Shown here piece after piece: positions 48,124 through 59,159 of a stretch of DNA of 64,000 nucleotides. Source of the stretch: Dietzia sp. ANT_WB102 (GTDB taxonomy: Bacteria; Actinomycetota; Actinomycetes; Mycobacteriales; Mycobacteriaceae). Below the pieces are notes generated by a model, which ran no database searches, was not told where the DNA came from, and worked only from the letters and a program-made list of their open reading frames with translations. A program made the translations under genes and the position numbers. Every line of letters starts with the position of its first letter. The first letter of the stretch is position 1. Location of the stretch: assembly GCF_008369165.1 (NCBI RefSeq), contig NZ_VOBA01000001.1:2287630-2351629 (forward strand). Direction: 5' to 3'.

Positions 48124-49014
48124 ATGAACGACAGTGCTGGTGACGGCCGCGGTGTGCAGGAGCGCGAACTCCTGTTGATCAGCGGTATGTCGGGGGCCGG
48201 CAAGGGGACCGCGTCCAAGGTTCTCGAGGAGTTCGGCTGGTACGTCGTCGACAATCTGCCGCTGGCATTCGTGGCCGAGCTGGTCGCGCGAGTCGAGATA
48301 TCCGACGACGGACCCCACCGTCTGGCGATCGTCGCCGATACGCGCAGTCTCGGGTTCGACGAGCACCTCGGCGAGCTTCTCGAACTGTTCGGCGGGCGAC
48401 CACAGGCGCGAATCCTGTTCCTCGAGGCCTCCGACGAGGCACTCGTCAGCCGGTTCAACAATGTCCGTCGCTCCCACCCCCTCCAGTCCGGAGGCGGGCT
48501 GATCGACGGCATCACCCGCGAGCGCAGGATCCTCGAGGGTCTCCGCGGACGCGCCGACGTCGTCGTGGACACCACCGCTCTCAGCGTGCACGACCTCCGC
48601 CACCGTCTGGAGACCCCCTTTGGTGACCTCGGGTTCGACTTCCACCTGACAGTCGAGTCGTTCGGGTTCAAGTACGGCGTCCCGGTGGATGTAGACATGC
48701 TGCTCGACATGCGGTTCCTGCCCAATCCGCATTGGATACCCGAACTCCAGCCGCACACCGGGCGCGACAAGTCCGTCCAGGACTACGTTCTCGCCGACGA
48801 GACAATCGAGGAGTACCTCCGCGCCGCGGTCACCATGATCCGGCTGGCCATGACCGGGTACCGGCGTGAGGGCAAGCGCTATATGACTATCGCTGTCGGC
48901 TGCACCGGTGGTAAGCACCGCAGCGTGGCCATCTCCGAGTCGCTCGCGCACAGACTCTCCGGGCTGGGCGCGGTGGACGTCCACGTGCGCCACCGCGACC
49001 TCGGGCGGGAGTGA
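48124..49014 (+). CDS. rapZ: RapZ-family nucleotide-binding protein
   Basis: P-loop protein of the YvcJ/RapZ family; in Escherichia coli RapZ controls glmS through small RNAs, but its actinobacterial role is not settled. The 296-residue protein has Walker A SGMSGAGKGTA near residues 20-30, VVDNLP, the ADTRS segment and the C-terminal GCTGGKHRSVAISE. It is followed by yvcK and whiA, a cluster conserved across Gram-positive bacteria. It starts 6 bases after uvrC and its stop overlaps the yvcK GTG. Confidence 0.93.
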   Translation: MNDSAGDGRGVQERELLLISGMSGAGKGTASKVLEEFGWYVVDNLPLAFVAELVARVEISDDGPHRLAIVADTRSLGFDEHLGELLELFGGRPQARILFLEASDEALVSRFNNVRRSHPLQSGGGLIDGITRERRILEGLRGRADVVVDTTALSVHDLRHRLETPFGDLGFDFHLTVESFGFKYGVPVDVDMLLDMRFLPNPHWIPELQPHTGRDKSVQDYVLADETIEEYLRAAVTMIRLAMTGYRREGKRYMTIAVGCTGGKHRSVAISESLAHRLSGLGAVDVHVRHRDLGRE

Positions 49015-50009
49015 GGACAGCCGTGCCAAACGTCAGCGGCAGCGCCGCCACCAGCACCATCCCTTCGCTCGTGGCACTCGGGGGCGGCCACGGCCTGTCC
49101 GCGACCCTGCGCGCCGCGCGGCTCGTCGCCGACCACATCACCGCGGTGGTGACGGTCGCCGACGACGGCGGCTCCTCAGGGCGCCTACGACGCGAACTCG
49201 GCATCCTCCCGCCGGGAGACCTACGGATGGCCCTGTGTGCCCTCGCCGCCGATGACGACGAGGACACGCTGCTCACGAGACTCTTCCAACATCGCTACGG
49301 GGGGACCGGAGCCCTGGCAGGACACGCGGTGGGCAACCTCGTCTTCGCCGGACTGTGGGAGCTGCTGGGCGATCCGATCGACGCGCTCGACGCAGTGGGC
49401 TCGATCCTCGGCGTCACGGGCCGCGTACTCCCGATGTCCCCAGTTGCACTCGACATCGCGGCGGAGGTGGTCGGCCTCGAAGCCGACCCCCGCGTCGTCA
49501 GGACGATCATCGGGCAGGTTGCGGTCGCGACGACCCCGGGCAGCGTCCGCCGCGTCACGCTCATCCCCGACGCTCCGCCGGCCGCGGAGGGCGTGGTCGA
49601 GGCGATCGCGGGCGCGGACCTGGTGGTCCTCGGCCCCGGATCGTGGTTCACCAGCGTCATCCCCAATGTGCTCGTGCCGGAGATCGCCGCAGCCCTCAGG
49701 CAGACCACGGCGACCAAAGCCCTGGTCCTCAACCTCGCACCCCAGCCGGGGGAGACCGCCGGGTTCTCCGCCGAGCAGCACCTGCATGTTCTACGTCAGC
49801 ACGCGCCGGAGGTCGACTTCGACATCTTGCTTGTCGACTCAAGGATGCCGCTGAGTGCCACCGAACGCGAGCATCTCGAGCGGGCCGCGGCGGGGCTCGG
49901 AGCCCGTGTGATGACCGCGGAGATCGCCAAGACCGCAACGGATGGGACGATGAGGCCTGTCCACGACCCCGCACTGCTGGCTTCGGCGCTCGCCGACTCG
50001 GTGCGATGA
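49011..50009 (+). CDS. yvcK: YvcK-family gluconeogenesis factor / UDP-sugar-binding protein
   Basis: Member of the CofD-like YvcK family, which binds UDP-sugars and supports growth and cell-wall control on gluconeogenic carbon in Bacillus and mycobacteria. The 332-residue protein has the N-terminal Rossmann loop [34 protein letters not shown] and [17 protein letters not shown] 49011 overlaps the rapZ stop; GTG 49023 with GAGTGAGGA before it is an equally good start that shortens the protein by four residues. Confidence 0.92.
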   Translation: MRTAVPNVSGSAATSTIPSLVALGGGHGLSATLRAARLVADHITAVVTVADDGGSSGRLRRELGILPPGDLRMALCALAADDDEDTLLTRLFQHRYGGTGALAGHAVGNLVFAGLWELLGDPIDALDAVGSILGVTGRVLPMSPVALDIAAEVVGLEADPRVVRTIIGQVAVATTPGSVRRVTLIPDAPPAAEGVVEAIAGADLVVLGPGSWFTSVIPNVLVPEIAAALRQTTATKALVLNLAPQPGETAGFSAEQHLHVLRQHAPEVDFDILLVDSRMPLSATEREHLERAAAGLGARVMTAEIAKTATDGTMRPVHDPALLASALADSVR

Positions 50010-50046
50010 GGGGCGGGGCCATGACTCGAGAACGAAGGAGCAGGGC

Positions 50047-51030
50047 GTGTCGCTGACCGCGCAGGTCAAGTCCGAACTGGTGAGGGTCCCGGTGGGGAAC
50101 TCCGAGACCAGGAAGGCCGAGGTGGCCGCACTGCTGAGGTTCGCCGGCACCCTCCAAGTCCTGTCCAATCGCCTCGTCATCGAGGCGGAGGTGGACTCCG
50201 GGGAGATCGCGGATCGTCTCGCCGGTGAACTCGACGACCTGTTCTCCGTCTCCTGTGAGATCCACCCGATCGGGGCCTCGGGTGGGCGCCCCGCTCGCAA
50301 GTTCGTCCTGCGGGTCATCGACCGCGGCGCCGACCTCGCCCGTCAGCTCGGGCTGGTCGACAACGCCGGTCGGACGGTCCGGGGCCTGCCGGCTGCGGTC
50401 GTCGGCGGCTCCGTCGCAGCCGCCGAAGCGGCGTGGCGAGGTGCGTTCCTCGCTCACGGATCACTCACCAAGCCCGGCCGCTCCTCCGCTCTGGAGGTCA
50501 CCGCTCCGGGGGCGGAGGCGGCGATGGCGCTTGTCGGGGCCGCGCGCCGGCTCGGTGTGACCGCCAAGGCCCGCGAGGTCCGAGGCGGGGACCGCGTGGT
50601 GATCCGGGACGGCGAAGCGATCGGGGTGCTCCTGGCGCGTCTGGGCGCGTCCTCCACCAGGGAAATCTGGGAAGAACGTCGCTCTCGCGGCGAGGTCCGC
50701 GCTACCGCCAACCGGCTCGCCAACTTCGACGACGCGAATCTCCGGCGTTCGGCCCGGGCCGCGGTGGCCGCGGCTGCCCGTGTCCAACGCGCCCTCGAGA
50801 TCCTCGCCGAGGATGTCCCCGACCATCTGCTCTCCGCCGGTGAACTCCGCGTGCAGCACCGCCAGTCCTCGCTCGAGGAGCTCGGTCAGCTCGCGGATCC
50901 GCCCATGACCAAGGACGCTGTCGCCGGTCGCATCAGGAGGTTGCTGTCCATGGCGGACCGCAAAGCCGCCGAACTCGGGATCCCGGACACCGAGTCCGTC
51001 GTCACCGAGGACATGCTCGACGACGCCTGA
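50047..51030 (+). CDS. whiA: Sporulation-type transcription regulator WhiA
   Basis: DNA-binding protein conserved in Gram-positive bacteria; in Streptomyces it works with WhiB in sporulation, in non-sporulating relatives it is linked to division. The 327-residue protein has the degenerate LAGLIDADG homing-endonuclease-like domain (about 20-190) and a C-terminal helix-turn-helix with [23 protein letters not shown] split over residues 277-299. The GTG start has GAAGGAG upstream. It closes the rapZ-yvcK-whiA cluster and precedes gap. Confidence 0.94.
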   Translation: MSLTAQVKSELVRVPVGNSETRKAEVAALLRFAGTLQVLSNRLVIEAEVDSGEIADRLAGELDDLFSVSCEIHPIGASGGRPARKFVLRVIDRGADLARQLGLVDNAGRTVRGLPAAVVGGSVAAAEAAWRGAFLAHGSLTKPGRSSALEVTAPGAEAAMALVGAARRLGVTAKAREVRGGDRVVIRDGEAIGVLLARLGASSTREIWEERRSRGEVRATANRLANFDDANLRRSARAAVAAAARVQRALEILAEDVPDHLLSAGELRVQHRQSSLEELGQLADPPMTKDAVAGRIRRLLSMADRKAAELGIPDTESVVTEDMLDDA

Positions 51031-51072
51031 TCCTCCCGCCGAGCACCCTGCACGGCAGCGATCCGCGGCGGG

Positions 51073-52167
<1,095 letters not shown>

Positions 52168-52200
52168 GACGGCTGCGCGGCTGACCACCCAGCATCACCA

Positions 52201-52244
52201 CCGGGCCCGGTCCGGGACGCCACGAGCATCCCGGCCGGGCCCGG
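52201..52244 (+). promoter_or_regulatory. 16-bp hairpin between gap and pgk
   Basis: The left arm 52201-52217 pairs with the right arm 52229-52244 over 16 base pairs with a single bulged T at 52211 and an 11-base loop. Each arm includes the self-complementary CCGGGCCCGG. It lies 33 bases after the gap stop and 64 bases before pgk. It could terminate part of the transcript or protect a processed gap mRNA end. Confidence 0.6.
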
Positions 52245-52308
52245 AGCGCATGGCTCGGTCCCGTTCCACTCCACATTCCCACCGTTCATCCGACAGGAGT
52301 TCCACCAT

Positions 52309-53526
<1,218 letters not shown>

Positions 53527-53555
53527 CCCGGACACCCGAGACCACAGGAGAGAAA

Positions 53556-54341
53556 ATGGCACGCACCCCGCTCATCGCCGGCAACTGGAAGATGAACCTC
53601 AACCACCTCGAGGCGATCGCACTCGTGCAGAAGGTCGCCTTTGCACTCCCGGACAAGTATCTGGAGAAGGTGGACGTGGCGTTCATCCCCCCGTTCACCG
53701 ACATCCGGGGCGTCCAGATAGTCATCGAGGGCGACAAGCTCGGCTTCGCCTACGGCGCCCAGGACGTCTCCGTCCACGAGTCCGGTGCTTACACAGGTGA
53801 GATCTCCGCAGCGATGCTCGCCAAGCTCGGCTGCACCTACGTTGTCGTGGGCCACTCCGAGCGTCGGGACTACCACGCGGAGACCGACGAGCTTGTCGCC
53901 GCTAAGTCGGCCGCCTGTCATCGGCATGGGCTGACCCCGATCGTGTGCGTCGGCGAGAAGTTGGAGGTACGAGAGGCCGGTGAGCACGTCGACTTCGTCG
54001 TCAACCAGCTCAAGGGATCGCTGGCCGGTCTGTCCAAGGACCAGTTGACCTCCACTGTGATTGCCTACGAACCGGTGTGGGCGATCGGGACCGGCAAGAC
54101 CGCGTCGGCGGCCGACGCCCAGGAGGTCTGCGCCGCCATCCGTTCAGCTGTGGCGGACCTGTCCGACGCCTCGACGGCCGAGCAGATGCGGATCCTGTAC
54201 GGAGGCAGCGTCAACGCGTCCAACGTCGCCGAGCTCCTTGAGCAGACCGATGTCGACGGCGGACTGGTGGGCGGGGCGTCGCTCAAACCCGACGAGTTCG
54301 CGCAGTTGTCCGCGATCGCCGCCGGCGGTCCTCTGCCCTGA
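53556..54341 (+). CDS. tpiA: Triosephosphate isomerase
   Basis: Interconverts dihydroxyacetone phosphate and glyceraldehyde 3-phosphate. The 261-residue TIM barrel has the catalytic Lys in GNWKMNLN, the His in [11 protein letters not shown], the catalytic Glu in [15 protein letters not shown] and the phosphate loop YGGSVNASN. The ATG at 53556 has CAGGAGA upstream; earlier in-frame codons from 53523 are not conserved. secG follows after a gap with its own probable promoter. Confidence 0.97.
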   Translation: MARTPLIAGNWKMNLNHLEAIALVQKVAFALPDKYLEKVDVAFIPPFTDIRGVQIVIEGDKLGFAYGAQDVSVHESGAYTGEISAAMLAKLGCTYVVVGHSERRDYHAETDELVAAKSAACHRHGLTPIVCVGEKLEVREAGEHVDFVVNQLKGSLAGLSKDQLTSTVIAYEPVWAIGTGKTASAADAQEVCAAIRSAVADLSDASTAEQMRILYGGSVNASNVAELLEQTDVDGGLVGGASLKPDEFAQLSAIAAGGPLP

Positions 54342-54408
54342 GAAGTCCCGGCGCGCCGGTTCTTGACGGGCCGAGCGCGCCTGGATTAGACGCGGACACC
54401 CGACCGGG

Positions 54409-54414
54409 TAGTCT
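54409..54414 (+). promoter_or_regulatory. secG: Candidate secG -10 element (TAGTCT)
   Basis: TAGTCT predicts a start near 54421, about 42 bases before the secG ATG. A TTGACG at 54363-54368 spaced 17 bases from TTAGAC hints at a second, less certain promoter slightly upstream. Confidence 0.45.
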
Positions 54415-54462
54415 GTAGCGGTCGCACCCGACCGCCCGACCGACGTGAGGCACGATCTCTAC

Positions 54463-54696
54463 ATGAAGCTCGCCCTGGACATCTTCCTCGTCATCACCAG
54501 CCTGCTGCTGATGCTGTTCATCCTGCTGCACCGCGGCAAGGGTGGCGGCTTGTCCTCGCTGTTCGGCGGAGGTGTCCAGTCCAGCCTCTCCGGTTCCAGC
54601 GTCGTCGAGCGGAACCTCGACCGCGTCACGGTGGTCGTGGCGATCCTGTGGGTCATCGCCATCGTGGCGGTCGGGCTCATGGTCAGGTTCGGCTGA
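54463..54696 (+). CDS. secG: Preprotein translocase subunit SecG
   Basis: Small accessory subunit of the SecYEG translocon. The 77-residue protein has two transmembrane helices (about 3-22 and 55-74) joined by the conserved loop HRGKGGGLSSLFGGGVQSSL. ATG 54463 gives MKLALDIFLVITS, the usual start; GTG 54445 would add six residues and overlaps the probable ribosome site GTGAGG. Its place after tpiA is standard in actinobacteria. A strong hairpin follows. Confidence 0.94.
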   Translation: MKLALDIFLVITSLLLMLFILLHRGKGGGLSSLFGGGVQSSLSGSSVVERNLDRVTVVVAILWVIAIVAVGLMVRFG

Positions 54697-54731
54697 CCGT
54701 CCAGTCCTATGGCGGGCCCTACCGGGCCGCC

Positions 54732-54780
54732 GAAGCGGGGTGCGTCCCTTCCGATCCATGGAAAGGACGCACCCCGCTTC
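54732..54780. terminator. Strong hairpin between converging secG and pgl
   Basis: GAAGCGGGGTGCGTCC at 54732-54747 pairs perfectly with 54765-54780; after one mismatch two further pairs extend the stem. The loop is about 11 bases. TGTGTATTC follows on the plus strand. Located between converging stops, it should act as a bidirectional terminator and is the clearest one in the window. Confidence 0.75.
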
Positions 54781-54787
54781 TGTGTAT

Positions 54788-55510
54788 TCAGCCCAGCATC
54801 GAGGCGGCCGGACCGTCCAGGTGGTAGGTGGTCGACTCCGTTCCCACCGCTCCGGCGACGGGCCAGTCCGCGGGATCGGCACCCCCGAGGCCGTTCGCCA
54901 CGGCCTGGGCCTTCCCGTCCCCGGCGGCTACGACGAGGACGTGGCGCGACCGCCGCACGGCGGGGAGGGTGAAGGTGAGACGCTCCGGCGGGGGTTTGGG
55001 GCAGTCACGCACCCCCACCGCGAGCCGTTCCGATTCCTCGACGGCTGGGGTGTGCGGGAAGATGGAGTCGATGTGGCCTTCGGGCCCCATTCCCAGGAGG
55101 GTGACATCGAACAGGGGCTCATCGCCCGTGGGCAGCTCCACCGACGCAAGGAATGCCTCGGCCGCGGCATCGACGTCGTCGAACTCCGGGCCACGGGCCG
55201 GCCAACGGTGAACGGTGGCGCGGTCAGCGATCTCTCCGAGCAGGACGGCGTCCAGTTGCCCGTCGTTGCGTTCCGGGTCGTCGGCGGGGACGAAGCGCTC
55301 ATCACCGAGATAAATGGTCACGCAATCCCAGTCGATGTCGCCGCCAGCGAGCGCGGCGGCGGTTTTCACACCGAGCGAGCCGCCCGTCAGGGACAGGGTC
55401 GCGCTCCCGGCCGCAGCGATCCGTTCGGTGAGGTGCCCGGCGACGGCGAGGGCTGCCGCTTCGGCGAGAGCCTCCACATCAGGGTGTACGAGATGACGGC
55501 TGACTGACAT
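54788..55510 (-). CDS. pgl: 6-phosphogluconolactonase
   Basis: Hydrolyses 6-phosphogluconolactone in the oxidative pentose phosphate pathway. The 240-residue protein is of the DevB/Pgl type with GDERFVPADDPERN, and LLGMGPEGHIDSIFPH in place of the common GHTASLFP. The family SGGSTP motif appears as TGGSLGVK near residues 42-49. The variation resembles actinobacterial members, so activity is still expected. The ATG has AGGAG upstream. It is the last gene of the tkt-tal-zwf-opcA-pgl operon. Confidence 0.9.
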   Translation of the reverse strand: MSVSRHLVHPDVEALAEAAALAVAGHLTERIAAAGSATLSLTGGSLGVKTAAALAGGDIDWDCVTIYLGDERFVPADDPERNDGQLDAVLLGEIADRATVHRWPARGPEFDDVDAAAEAFLASVELPTGDEPLFDVTLLGMGPEGHIDSIFPHTPAVEESERLAVGVRDCPKPPPERLTFTLPAVRRSRHVLVVAAGDGKAQAVANGLGGADPADWPVAGAVGTESTTYHLDGPAASMLG

Positions 55511-55558
55511 CGGCGCTCCTGTGGTGATGGTGTGAGTGGGAACTGTCGAAAGCTCCTC

Positions 55559-56491
55559 TCAGCGTACCGAGGCCGAGGTGTAGATGACCCGATCGTGATT
55601 GGCCAGCGCATCGGCGTAAACCCCGTCGGTGTCCATTCGCCGTAGCTCCTCTGCCAGACAGTCGGCGATACTGCGACCGACCAGCGCGACCCGCGTGGGT
55701 GCCTGGCCGGTGATGCGTAGCTCGGCGGAGGTCGCATTGATCTGTTCGAGGACGATGGACCCGGACGCCCGCTCCAGCACGACCATGCTCGGACCGACAG
55801 CACGGAGGACATCTATCCCGAGCCGGGATGCGAGCCATCCACCGGCCAGGTCCACCGAGGCCGCCCGCTCCGGGCCGCACACAGTCGCTCCTGTGATCGG
55901 CTCGAACGGCGGGCGGTCGAGTGTCGCCGCGAGCAATGAACGCCAGTGTGTGATGCGTGCCCACGCTAGGTCGGTGTCGCCCGGCGAATAGCCGGCGGCC
56001 CGCTTGGCCAGGGCATCGGTGGGATGGCCCTCGGCATCGGAATCGACGATTCGACGCCGGGCGAGTCTGCCCACCCGATCCTGGGACAACAGAGTGGGGG
56101 AGTGGCGGGGCCACCACACGGCCAGCGGGGTGTCCGGCAGCAACAGAGGCGTGACGAGTGAGGCCGACTGGGAGGCCATGGCTCCGGAGGTCCGCAACAC
56201 GACGACCTCCGCGGCCCCTGCGTCCCCCCCGACCCGGATCTGACCGTCGAGCCTGTCGGCGTCCGCCCGGGGTCCTCGGATGACCACAATGACCCGGCAC
56301 GGGTGTTCGCGACTTGCCTCGTTGGCCGCCTCGATCGCGGATTCGCTGCCCCGGACGTGATCGGTGAGGACGATCAGAGTGAGGACCCGGCCGATCGTGC
56401 TCAGTCCGGCCTCCTCACGGATCTGCACTAGTTTCTTGGAGATGTCACGGGTGGAGGTGTCCGGTAGGTCGATGATCACGGTCGCCTCCAT
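55559..56491 (-). CDS. opcA: Glucose-6-phosphate dehydrogenase assembly protein OpcA
   Basis: Accessory protein needed for active glucose-6-phosphate dehydrogenase in actinobacteria and cyanobacteria. The 310-residue protein has the conserved start MEATVIIDLPDTST, RVLTLIV, TPLLLPDTPLAVWWP and the C-terminal domain. I set the ATG at 56489-56491 inside the 3' end of zwf (16-base overlap); extending the frame to 56581 adds 30 residues that merely antisense/overlap zwf in another frame. Its tight coupling to zwf fits joint stoichiometry. Confidence 0.94.
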   Translation of the reverse strand: MEATVIIDLPDTSTRDISKKLVQIREEAGLSTIGRVLTLIVLTDHVRGSESAIEAANEASREHPCRVIVVIRGPRADADRLDGQIRVGGDAGAAEVVVLRTSGAMASQSASLVTPLLLPDTPLAVWWPRHSPTLLSQDRVGRLARRRIVDSDAEGHPTDALAKRAAGYSPGDTDLAWARITHWRSLLAATLDRPPFEPITGATVCGPERAASVDLAGGWLASRLGIDVLRAVGPSMVVLERASGSIVLEQINATSAELRITGQAPTRVALVGRSIADCLAEELRRMDTDGVYADALANHDRVIYTSASVR

Positions 56492-58056
56492 GTGCGGCCG
56501 CTCCGGGCCAGTATCTCGTCGGCGCCCTTCGGCCCCCACGTACCCGCCTGGTACTGCTCGGGCGTCCCATTCGACTCCCATTCCCGCAGGACGGGGTCGA
56601 GGAGCTGCCAGCTCAGTTCGACCTCGCGGGAGACCGGGAAGAGCGAGGGCTCACCGAGGAGGACGTCGAGGATGAGTCGTTCGTAGGCCTCGGGGGAGGA
56701 CTCGGTGAACGCCTCGCCGTAGGCGAAGTCCATGTTGACGTCGCGGACCTCCATCGCCGTGCCCGGAACCTTGGAACCGAAGCGCAGCGTGACGCCCTCA
56801 TCGGGCTGAACCCTGATGACCAGCGCGTTCTGGCCGAGCTCCTGGGTCATAGTCGCGTCGAACGGCAGGTGGGGAGCGCGGCGGAAGACCACGGCGATCT
56901 CGGTCACCCGCCGCCCCAGCCGCTTGCCGGTGCGGAGGTAGAACGGGACCCCCGCCCAACGCCGGTTGTGAACTTCGAGCGTGATCGCAGCGTAGGTCTC
57001 GGTGGTCGAAGACGGGTCGTAGCCTTCCTCGTCCTTGAGTCCCACCACTTGCTCGGACCCCTGCCAGCCCCCTGTGTACTGACCTCGCGCCGCGGTCTCC
57101 GCAATCGGCAACGCGAGCGAGGTCGATTCGAGGACTTTGGTCTTCTCCGCCCGGAGCGCTGCGGCGGAGAAGTCGGTCGGTTCCTCCATCGCGACCAACG
57201 CCATCAGCTGGATGAGATGGTTCTGGATGACGTCCCGGGCCGCGCCGATGCCGTCGTAGTATCCGGCGCGGCCACCCAGGCCGATGTCCTCCGCCATGGT
57301 GATCTGGACGTGGTCGACATGATTGGCATTCCATACCGGCTCGAAGAGCTGGTTGGCGAAACGCAAGGCGAGGATGTTCTGGACAGTCTCTTTCCCCAGG
57401 TAGTGATCGATCCGAAACACCGAGTCCTCGGGGAAGACCGCCCCCACCACGTCATTAAGCTCGCGTGCGCTGGTGAGATCGTGCCCGAACGGCTTCTCGA
57501 TGACCACCCGACGCCAGGAGCCTTCAGGTGCCCGGGTGCACCCAGTGCGATCGAGGTGTCGGCACACGATCGGGAAATCGTCCGGGGGGATGGAGAGGTA
57601 GAACGCGTAATTTCCGGCCGTGCCGCGTTCTTCTTCGAGGGCCCCGAGCTGGTCCGCCAGGCGGTCGAAGCCGTCGTCGTCGTCGAACGTCCCCGTGACG
57701 AACCTCAAACCGGCGGCGAGCTGCTCCCACACGTCCTCTCGGAACGGGGTCCGGCACCGCTCCCGCGCCTGTTCACGAGCGAAACCGGCGAACTCTTCGT
57801 GCGACCACCGTCGGCGACCGAAGCCGATCAAGGAGAACCCCGGCGGAAGCAGGCCGCGGTTGGCCAGGTCGTAGATGGCGGGGATGAGCTTCTTCTTGGA
57901 CAGGTCGCCGGTGACACCGAAGATCACGAGACCGGACGGGCCCGCGATCCGGGGGAGGCGACGGTCCCGTGGGTCGCGGAGTGGATTGCGCCACCCCTCC
58001 GGGGTCCCCTCCACGTCTGCGACGTCCCGTCTTCCCCCGCTGTCCGGGCCGATCAC
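56476..58056 (-). CDS. zwf: Glucose-6-phosphate 1-dehydrogenase
   Basis: NADP-dependent first step of the oxidative pentose phosphate pathway. The 526-residue protein has the coenzyme motif FGVTGDLSKKKLIPAIYDL near residues 46-64, the substrate-binding and catalytic RIDHYLGKETVQN near 213-225 and the IQNHLIQ-type segment DVIQNHLIQLMALVAMEEP. The GTG start overlaps the tal stop in GTGA. An N-terminal extension of about 40 residues precedes the Rossmann fold, as in other actinobacterial Zwf2 proteins. Confidence 0.97.
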   Translation of the reverse strand: MIGPDSGGRRDVADVEGTPEGWRNPLRDPRDRRLPRIAGPSGLVIFGVTGDLSKKKLIPAIYDLANRGLLPPGFSLIGFGRRRWSHEEFAGFAREQARERCRTPFREDVWEQLAAGLRFVTGTFDDDDGFDRLADQLGALEEERGTAGNYAFYLSIPPDDFPIVCRHLDRTGCTRAPEGSWRRVVIEKPFGHDLTSARELNDVVGAVFPEDSVFRIDHYLGKETVQNILALRFANQLFEPVWNANHVDHVQITMAEDIGLGGRAGYYDGIGAARDVIQNHLIQLMALVAMEEPTDFSAAALRAEKTKVLESTSLALPIAETAARGQYTGGWQGSEQVVGLKDEEGYDPSSTTETYAAITLEVHNRRWAGVPFYLRTGKRLGRRVTEIAVVFRRAPHLPFDATMTQELGQNALVIRVQPDEGVTLRFGSKVPGTAMEVRDVNMDFAYGEAFTESSPEAYERLILDVLLGEPSLFPVSREVELSWQLLDPVLREWESNGTPEQYQAGTWGPKGADEILARSGRTWRRP

Positions 58057-59159
58057 GACCCTGTCGGGATCTCGTCGATCCGCGCCCTTACCGTGTCGAG
58101 CAGGTCGTCCCAGGCGGTGACGAACTTCTGCACGCCCTGCTGTTCGAGGAGCGCGAAGACCTCGTCGAGGTCGATACCCTCGCCCTGCAACGCCTCAAGG
58201 GTGGCGCGGGAGTCCTCGGCCGTGTCGCGGACCGTATCACCAGTCACGACGCCGTGGTCCGCGAACGCCTCGATGGTGGCGAACGGCATGGTATTCACCG
58301 TGCCGTGAGTAACCAGACCGGTCACATACAGAGTGTCCGGGTAGGCCGGATCCTTGACTCCGGTCGAGGCCCAGAGCAGCCGCTGGGGCCGGGCTCCGCG
58401 GTCGGCGAGCTCGCCAAAGCGCCCCGCCGGATCGAATACCTCGTCGAAGACCTCCTGACAGAGGCGCGCGTTCGCCAGCCCAGCCTGGCCCCGCAGATCA
58501 GAGGTCTCCGGGAGGCGGGAATCGATCTCGGAGTCGAGCCTGGAGACGAACACTGAGGCCACGGAGTGAATGGTGGACAGGTCGTGCCCGGCTGCGGCGG
58601 CCTGCTCGAGTCCGGTCAGGTATGCCTGCGCGACCTTTCGGTACTGCTCCGCGGAGAAGATCAGAGTGACGTTGACGTCAATGCCTTTACCGATCACGTC
58701 CGTGATGGCCGGCAGCCCCGCGGCTGTCGCAGGGATCTTGATCATGACGTTCGGCCGGTCAACCACCTCGGAGAGCTCGACCGCCTGCGTGACGGTCGCG
58801 GCGGTGTCATCCGCCAGCCTCGGATCGACCTCGAGGGAGACGCGGCCATCCACACCGTCGGTCGCCCGATGAACGCCGGCCAGGACGTCACACGCGTCAC
58901 GGACGTCCGACGTGGTCAGCGCCCGTACGACCGAGTCCACATCGCGGTCGGCGTGGACTGCGTCGGTGAGCGCACTCTCGTACGCGGAGGAGTCCGCCAA
59001 CGCCGACTGGAAAATGGCCGGGTTGGTCGTCACACCGACAATCGAATATGCGGACATCCGATTCTCGAGTTCGCCGGAGGCAAGGAGCTGGCGAGAAAGA
59101 TCGTCGAGCCACACGGAGACGCCGGCGGCGCTCAGGGCAGCGAGATTAGCGTTGGTCAT
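58053..59159 (-). CDS. tal: Transaldolase
   Basis: Moves a dihydroxyacetone unit between sugar phosphates in the non-oxidative pentose phosphate pathway. The 368-residue protein has GVSVWLDDLSRQLL, GVTTNPAIFQSA near residues 41-52, and the Schiff-base Lys in VMIKIPATAAGLPA near 140. The ATG at 59157-59159 is coupled to the tkt stop (ATGA); a long in-frame extension to 59672 lies in tkt and is rejected. Its stop overlaps the zwf start. Confidence 0.96.
   Translation of the reverse strand: MTNANLAALSAAGVSVWLDDLSRQLLASGELENRMSAYSIVGVTTNPAIFQSALADSSAYESALTDAVHADRDVDSVVRALTTSDVRDACDVLAGVHRATDGVDGRVSLEVDPRLADDTAATVTQAVELSEVVDRPNVMIKIPATAAGLPAITDVIGKGIDVNVTLIFSAEQYRKVAQAYLTGLEQAAAAGHDLSTIHSVASVFVSRLDSEIDSRLPETSDLRGQAGLANARLCQEVFDEVFDPAGRFGELADRGARPQRLLWASTGVKDPAYPDTLYVTGLVTHGTVNTMPFATIEAFADHGVVTGDTVRDTAEDSRATLEALQGEGIDLDEVFALLEQQGVQKFVTAWDDLLDTVRARIDEIPTGS

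Noticed and set aside
56869-58308. Plus-strand frame of 479 codons opposite zwf
   Set aside because: zwf on the minus strand has the RIDHYLGKETVQN site and operon context; the plus frame shows no motif.
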